This document shows positions 57,425 to 64,000 of a DNA stretch of 64,000 nt, piece after piece (position 1 is the stretch's first letter; each line of letters opens with the position of its first letter). Under the pieces are notes generated by a model that did no database searches, was not told the origin of the DNA, and was given only the letters and a program-made list of their open reading frames with translations. The stretch is from Zanthoxylum bungeanum (taxonomy: Eukaryota > Streptophyta > Magnoliopsida > Sapindales > Rutaceae): the NCBI GenBank assembly GCA_019454045.1, contig SKCR01038133.1:62001-126000 (forward strand), given 5' to 3'. The translations under genes were made by a program, and so were the position numbers.

Positions 57425-59815
57425 TGTTAGGGTTGGGGCTCTGAGGGCCAATTTTATTATGTATTTCCTTGTAAATACTAATGTAACATTTTATTATGAA
57501 TAAAATGAACAATTTCTTTTTATAACTTCTTCTATAATATGGTAAAGACGTAACCGATTTTAAAATGATTAGTTATGATACTGTTGCAAAAGCATCGCAA
57601 CTGACATTGAGTTGTATCATGATGTTGTCATTCTTAGAATGTTCCCGGTCAAGGTTTACACTACTTAGTCAGTAAAGTAAACCCGTTGAGACTAGTACAT
57701 GTCGTATATTGGAATCTTGGATTCCGATGGCTTCTCAGTGAACCATGAGTCTTAGAGACTCGTATAGATGTGTAGGTGTTTATAGCAGATAAACACTGAA
57801 CGACTCACCGAAGATTCTTAATGGATGGTACACCAACGTCAATAAGAATATTCTTGGGTTGAGTGAGTATAGTGATTCTTTGACTTGAGATTTCACTGTG
57901 GATATCTGAGTTATCCTCCACACTTAGATAGCAGTCACGTCACCGATCTATTTAGATCAGACTTTCGTCTGTTCGTTGGGTGTGGACTGATGCTCAGGAT
58001 ATCCTGTGTGTGTCAAGATATGATCTGTCAAATATGTGTACAGAGCATAGATATTTAATATGGAATTAGCAATCTGTTAAATCCATGAGCCCGTGGTACA
58101 CTGTATAAATTAGTTCTAAGTGTTATTTGAGGGATTGGTAATAGAAATGTCGACGTGATTATATCTATAGAGATTTGACGTTTGTATATGTATCTCTGGA
58201 TTAATCTGGATACCTGTGACAGAGGGATTATACGTATGCAGTGACATCGACCTGTATGATTCAGTGAGTTTATCTGTGTTCATCATAATTTACGAGTGGG
58301 TGAATTATGGACACGAAATTTGATTTCGTGACGGATATGCATGAATCTATAGAGTCTCACTAATGAGATTTACTTGTAGAGCACTAGGGAAACTGTTATG
58401 AATAATACTGATTATTTATAACTCGTTTAATGGTTAAACGAAAAATACATGCAATCAGGACCTAACAGTCATTTCCGAATTAATGTGTATTTGTATTTAA
58501 TATTTGATATTATTAAATACACATTAATTAAATATCAATTTGTGATATTTATAATTACATCATGTATATGTGTATTTGAGATATTTAATGTAAATATAAT
58601 ACATATATTTAAGATATTTATATTTATTAATTAATTATTTAATTGTTAAATAATTAAATTAATTTATAAAATAAATATCTTTATGTAATAATTAAGTTGG
58701 AAATGACAAGTTATCATTGGAACACATTTTTGTTCACTTTAATTTGGATAAGGTGTTATCATTAATTTGTTAAATGTGGACCAATTATAATGATACAAAA
58801 ATAATACAATTATTGCTTTATTTTTCATGGTAAAATCGGCAATGCTAGGAAAATCAACAAAATTGGTTTTGTTTCAATTTTTCTAACACTTACACAACTT
58901 CAACAAAAAATTAACAAAGGAGAGTTGAGAGCATTTTGGTGAGAAAGAAAAAGAAACAAAGCAAAATTGGGTTTTGTAAGTATTTTCATTTCTTCTACAA
59001 CATGAAAAATGTTTCAATAATTCTTAGCTTCAATTGTGTTGTTAAGATCATGCATCTACTCTTTTAGTTTGTAATTAGATTTGTTGGAAGCTTGTTGTAT
59101 GTGTTCGTGCATGTATAATTAATTTATTAGCTTATTAATGTAATTAAGCTTAACAAATTAATTAGAAAATTAAAGTTACCATTCTAAAGTTAATTAGCCA
59201 TTCATAATTAGCCTAGAATTGTTCTTGATTGATTTTATAATTGTGAGATTTAATTGGTGTGGTAATTTGAAGATTAAAGTATTGAATTTTATTAATTTAA
59301 TGTAAATTGCCCAATTTGTGAAATTAAGGTTCTTAGCCAACTCAAATTTTGGGCTTTCATATATATGTTATAATTTGATGTATATTTGATGTGTGTCAAA
59401 TTTGAGATTAATTGGATTTGATGTTGATGTGTTTTGAACAAATTGGGCCAAATTACAATTAATTAAAATTTTGGGTTGTTTTGTAAATTCTGGAAAAATT
59501 CTGGGCAGTTTGCGCAATTCTGAAAATTTTTCTGGTTTTGTTGCAAAATTGTAAAAATTATTTTGGGATTGATTTGGAATCAATTAAATATGTAATTGAC
59601 ATATTTAAAACTAAAATAATTAATTTGTAAAAGTTTGGGGTAATTTTATAATTAAAAGAAATATGATTTCTTGGGTTATAATTTCATAATTTAAGTATTG
59701 GTTAATTAAATAAATAAGTTTATTTAATTGTTCCAAGAAAAAATTTTGAAATCGGAAAAATCGTTTTTCTGCGTTCCGCTGCGCTAACCCTGTAATTCCT
59801 TATAAACACCCAACA
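57425..59815 (+). repeat. 5' LTR of the second copia element
   Basis: 2391 bp with TG...CA ends. It shares GTCACCGATCTATTTAGATC and neighbouring text with the first copia LTR but is otherwise diverged. Confidence 0.88.
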
Positions 59816-59818
59816 AAA

Positions 59819-59830
59819 TGGTATCAGAGC
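59819..59830 (+). other. Primer-binding site, tRNA-iMet type
   Basis: TGGTATCAGAGC three bases after the LTR. Confidence 0.95.
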
Positions 59831-60064
59831 GAGTCTGATTCTGGAACCCTGATATATGATTATGCCTTTAAAATTCAATATTGACTTTAATCTTGACTTT
59901 AATGCATGCATGTGTTTATTTAATTTGATTAAATAAAATAAAAAACATCTTAAGCGGAAAATTCCCTATTTAAAATAAGGTTTTAATTTAATATGTATTT
60001 GATGTATATTAATCGGTCCATCTTGTCAATTCCGCTTATCGATAAATTTTCTGCGACTATATCC

Positions 60065-60366
60065 GAGAATGTGCTAAAGCTGTGAGGATATGGCTGGTAG
60101 AAATTTTATCTGTACCAGATATATTTGATATTAGGTGAATTCAAGCGAAAGCGGAATTCTGAACGTGCCAAAGCTGTCAGGGTTTCGCAATTATCTTGAA
60201 TTCATTATTGACAAGTTTGACTTGGTACGCCTCATTGTGAACGTGCCAAAGCTGTCACAACGAGAAACGACCAGGACCGAAAACCCAGGAGTCACTATTG
60301 AGTGATCGACAATGTGTTGTCTACCTAAATGAATATACGTAGGCGAGAATGTGCCAAAGTTGTGAA
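60065..60366 (+). repeat. Four spaced GTGCCAAAGCTGT motifs in the leader
   Basis: Copies at about 60065-60086, 60161-60180, 60239-60257 and 60345-60366. Order and spacing (about 96, 78 and 106 bases) match the first copia element. Confidence 0.85.
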
Positions 60367-60595
60367 CTGAAATATATTCATGGGGTCCACATTTCATTAT
60401 TATGTTATGATTTGATTATAGCATGTTTTGTATTCTGTTTGGGGATTACAGTATTGCATGAAATAGTGGGAGAGGCATTTTTATATTAAAAATCCATGAT
60501 CTAGTTAATGTTTTATAATATATTATGAAACTGTTATAATATTTTATCTGCTTATATGCTTACCGTTGATTCGCTGTCTATTTGATAGATTTGCG

Positions 60596-62358
60596 ATGGC
60601 GGCACCTCCAACCAATCCTTTTGTTGTATGCTTGATACAAACAAGCTAAAAGGCGCAGAAAAATTTGCCGATTGGGATATAGACTTGAGGATTGTCATCA
60701 ATTCCGAGAAGTTTGGGTATATTTTGGAAGGTTCATTACCGCTTGCTATATCACCTGATACATCTCCAGAAGAACATGAGACTTTCCAGCGATGGAAGTA
60801 TGATAATTTAAGGGTTAAATCATTCATCCTGAGTTCTCTTTCTTCTGAGCTTAAGAAGACTTATTTTGAGATGCATGATGTTTATAGCATGATGACACAA
60901 CTTCGTGAATTGTTCATGAACCAGTAACAGGTCGTGGTTCATAGAGTTTCAATGGAATTGTTCCATTCTAAACTTGAAGAGGGGCAGGCTGTGAGCCCGC
61001 ATGTGCTTCATTTGATCGATTTGATCGAGCAGTTTAGGCGACAAGATTTCCCTCTCAATGAAACTCTTGGTCGTAGTGTCATTCTCGGTTCACTCCCGGC
61101 TTCATATCGCTAGTTCGTCATGTACTTCAACATGAATTAGATTCACTGTTCTTACCGTGAGTTGCATAAGATGCTTCTCACAGCAGAGGAAGATTTAAGG
61201 AAGGGAGTTCCGACTCGCCTTCTGAAACCCACTTCACTTTCCGCTTCTTCCCAATCCAAGTCGAAGGGGAAGAAGTCTAAAGGAAAGAAAAAGAAGGGTT
61301 TTAATATTCCTCCGCAGGGTAAGACGGTGAATCCCAAGAGAGCTTCTGAAGACAAGTGCCATCACTACCAGAAAGTCGGGCACTGGAAACGTAACTGCCC
61401 GGACTATCTCGCGCTACTCATGAAGGAAAAAACATCGACATCAGGTACTTTTATTTTTCCTATTATTGATATCTCTTTTGCTTGTGAAGCTATGACATCT
61501 AATTGGATTTTGGATTCTGCTTATCCTATTCACATTTACAATACGTTGCAGGTGCTGATGGGAAGTATGCGGCTGAAATCTGGGGAGATGCAGTTGCGAT
61601 TCGGGAGTGGCGACTCTCTGGATGCAGTTGCAGTGGGCATATGTGAGATTCTCTTACCCAATGGGAGACTTTTGTTACATGACTTCTATTTTGTGTCAGG
61701 ATGTGTGGCGAATTTTATGTCCCTTTTTGTATTAGATACTGAAGGTTATAATGTAAATATTAAGAATCGTTCTTTGTATTTATATGATAGTAGTAATATT
61801 CAGATCCTTTGTTGTCCAAACGAGCATGGTCATTACATATTGCGCACCTCACAAGATATCTTTAATACTGGAATAAATAAACGTAAACAATCTAATATAA
61901 ATAATACTGAACTCTGGAACATTAGGTTAGGTTATATAGGCGTGAAATGCTTAACCCAATTGGTTAAGAATGGTTTGATACATGATCTCACCATTGAACC
62001 TTATCCAACTTGCGAATCTTGTATTCGGGGTAAAATGACCAAAGTTCCATTTTCAGGTGTTAGACACCGAGCCACTGACTTGTTGGAACATTTTGATGTA
62101 TGTGGTCCCTTAAGTCAAACTGCTCACAATGGTTTTTCTTACTTCATCACTTTTACCATTGATCTGTCATGGTATGGTTATGTCTATTTGATGAGACATA
62201 AATCGGAAACCTTTGAAAAGTTCAAAGAATTCCGAAATGAAGTTGAAAAACAAACTGGTCAATATATTAAATGTCTTCGATCTGATCGAGGCGGTGAATA
62301 TATGAGTGGAGAGTTCACTGATTATTTAAAGGAGAATGTGATTCTCGCTCAATATACT
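60596..62358 (+). pseudogene. Copia gag-protease-integrase, degraded and truncated
   Basis: The natural ATG is probably 60596 (MAAPPTNPF), but a frameshift near 60625 moves into the main frame. gag (NKLKGAEKFADWDIDLRIVI) runs through stops at 60925-60927, 61111-61113 and 61138-61140. The zinc knuckle reads CHHYQKVGHWKRNC, its second cysteine lost to tyrosine. The protease motif is WILDSAYPIHI. The integrase zinc site is damaged (WNIRLGY, both histidines lost, CESC kept). The core keeps the first aspartate (FDVCGPL) and second (RSDRGGEY) but is cut by the LTR at 62359 before the catalytic glutamate. Reverse transcriptase would lie beyond. The open frame continuing to 62496 is read-through into the inserted LTR. 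Confidence 0.9.
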
Positions 62359-64000
62359 TGTGGGAACACAGAGATCTGGGGCGACACATGCTGTCCCGGG
62401 CTCGCGGCCCGGTCGGGAATACGGAATAGCCACGGGGGACTAAACCGGAGAATAATATTGTCGCCACCCGGTGTGAACCGGGAAAATGAGATTTAAGGCC
62501 GCACTCACCCCTCGCAAGGGAAGACCTCAAACCATTGGGTTCGTAATGGTCCCTTACTTATGCCACTTGTAATGAAAGGATTTATATAATAATTTAATCA
62601 GGCCTAAGTAACACTTATTTCCAAGAGTACCATGCTTCTAAATTCACGAGTACAAAATAAAACTTATACATACATTTCACATATATCTCACATCTAAGAA
62701 CACATGCCTGAAAATACCTCAAAGTAACAACGAACATACAACTTCATTCAACATATCATATTCATGAAAAACAAGCATTCATAATAACCGCACAAGCATA
62801 CATGTGAGCCATTTTCCAAGTGATACGTGGAATTGTATCCCAAGTACAGACCGCATTACCGTCCATTCGGAATCGGCTACGGAATTTATGTCTGGGTTTC
62901 CATCCGATATATCACAAGAAATAATACTCCAAAGTCATCATGGCATAGGTATATGAATCGTAATGCGTTAAATCAAGACTAAGGCAAATGACGCAACTAA
63001 TAGAATAAACATGCTTTTCATTATTATGTGCACAAAGATAAGAATGACTATGTGTGGTTCCATAAAAAAATCACCTAAGAAACAATTATACATGGCATGT
63101 GATGAATATGTCTCAGTTCAGTGTGTTCGCGTTCGTGTAGCGTTCGTAAACGTGTTCGAATGGTAAACAGAAGGTTCGCGTTCGTATGACGTTTGATAAC
63201 GCGTTCGAACGAAAAAGAAACAGAATGCTCACGTTCGTATGGCGTTTGTTAACGCGTTCGAACGGAAATGAAATAGAATGCTCACGTTCGTATGGCGTTC
63301 GTGAACGCGTTCGAACGGAAATGAGACCTGATGCATGATAAGGCAAAATGCATGTGCGTTCGAGTTGCGTTCGTAAACGCGTTCGAACGGGAACAGACCT
63401 GATGCATGAAATGGGACGCAATACATAAACAACAAAATAAAGGGGCGCGGTGAAGTACTGCCGTAAAGGTGGCCTTTTTGGGGCTCTTGGTCTCTCAAAG
63501 AGAGGACCTTTAGACCAACATACTAAGCCCATGCGCGTCACATCACAACACATGAAATAAAGACAACAAAAGTGTATGACTTCGTATGCCCAATTGAACG
63601 TACATTCAACCCAAACACACTTCGTCCAGCGCGGCGAAGTAGTGTCACAAAGGTGGCATTTTAGGCTCTTCGTCTCTCAGATAGAGGACCTTTGGACTAA
63701 CTCACTAAGCCCATGCGCTCGATCGCATCATACATACAAAAATAGAGCCAATCATATCAAAACCAAGTATGCCCGATTGAACACATCTTACATCCAATCC
63801 GAACACACATCAACCGGCGCGGAAAAGCATCGTGGTAAAGGGTTTTAACCCCTCCCCATAAGGGATCTTTCATTCCACTTACTAAGCCCATGCGCTTGAT
63901 TGAACCATGCATAAAAAGATAAAGACAATAATATCAAACTAAGTATGCCTGATTGAACGTATCTTGCATCCAACCGAACACACATCAACCGGCGCGGCAA
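62359..64000 (-). mobile_element. Ogre/Tat-type LTR, minus orientation, runs off the window
   Basis: Starts TGTGGGAACACAG (the reversed LTR end) and aligns in reverse with 7459-9779 in many blocks: the CGCAAGGGAAGACCTCAAACC region, the CpG palindrome cluster (about 63121-63390), and the GGTAAAGG / GGCGCGG blocks near the end. It is more diverged than the LTR pair at 7-16 kb, so it is another family member. Left flank ATACT (54-58 before the insert) is the expected TSD. Short frames on both strands here are not genes. Confidence 0.88.

Larger units (their letters stand above)
57425..62358 (+). mobile_element. Second copia element, interrupted in integrase
   Basis: 5' LTR 57425-59815 (TGTTAGGGTTGG...CCCAACA), primer site 59819-59830, a leader with the four GTGCCAAAGCTGT motifs, then gag-protease-integrase in one degraded frame. 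It is interrupted at 62359 by a reversed Ogre/Tat-type LTR. The left flank TTTAT (57420-57424) should recur beyond the window. Related to the 43410-52524 element through LTR blocks and leader. Confidence 0.9.

Overview
This window looks like nuclear DNA from a core-eudicot plant. It is AT-rich, with small spliced genes separated by nested retrotransposons. Two host genes are readable exon by exon. One is a STRUBBELIG-RECEPTOR FAMILY (SRF, LRR-V) receptor kinase at 25.9-30.7 kb on the + strand. The other is EBS, a BAH-PHD histone reader, at 37.3-40.4 kb on the - strand. A lone first exon of an unidentified membrane protein lies at 35.6 kb. No RNA genes, CRISPR arrays or bacterial features were seen. 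The species cannot be named from the sequence.

Layout. 0-6.7 kb: the end of a CACTA transposon, three apparently solo LTRs (one with a perfect 5-bp target-site duplication, TSD), a SINE, and a non-autonomous hAT element with a perfect 8-bp TSD. 6.7-23.6 kb: a minus-strand Ty3/gypsy element of Athila/Tat type. Its left LTR is split by an 8.4-kb plus-strand, Ogre/Tat-like, non-coding element (7459-15892, TSD ACGGG) whose interior is mostly tandem arrays. 23.6-31.5 kb: an intergenic repeat region, then the SRF gene. 31.5-43.4 kb: SINE copies, a collapsed gypsy element, the exon fragment, EBS, a minisatellite and a gag relic. 43.4-52.5 kb: a copia-type element with 2.3- and 2.6-kb LTRs and a non-coding interior. 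52.5-57.4 kb: gypsy and copia LTR debris. 57.4-62.4 kb: a second copia element (LTR, primer site, degraded gag-protease-integrase) cut at 62359 by a reversed Ogre/Tat-type LTR that runs off the window.

The most unusual object is the Athila/Tat-type element. It has lost reverse transcriptase, RNase H and the integrase core. Its gag-protease frame runs without a stop into the integrase C-terminal domain. Between this frame and the 3' LTR it carries two extra genes: a 183-residue protein I do not recognise, and an intronless LONELY GUY (LOG) cytokinin-activating enzyme broken by one frameshift. All three coding units are preceded by a T-rich splice-acceptor-like CAG/GT, and a hairpin plus polypurine module occurs twice downstream. 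This suggests a retroelement that captured a hormone-biosynthesis gene and may express its genes from spliced subgenomic RNAs. That expression model is inference.

Exon borders were placed by reading frame and GT-AG sites. Identities between repeat copies are estimates by eye. Family calls come from motif recognition, not database searches. Positions may be off by one or two bases in places.
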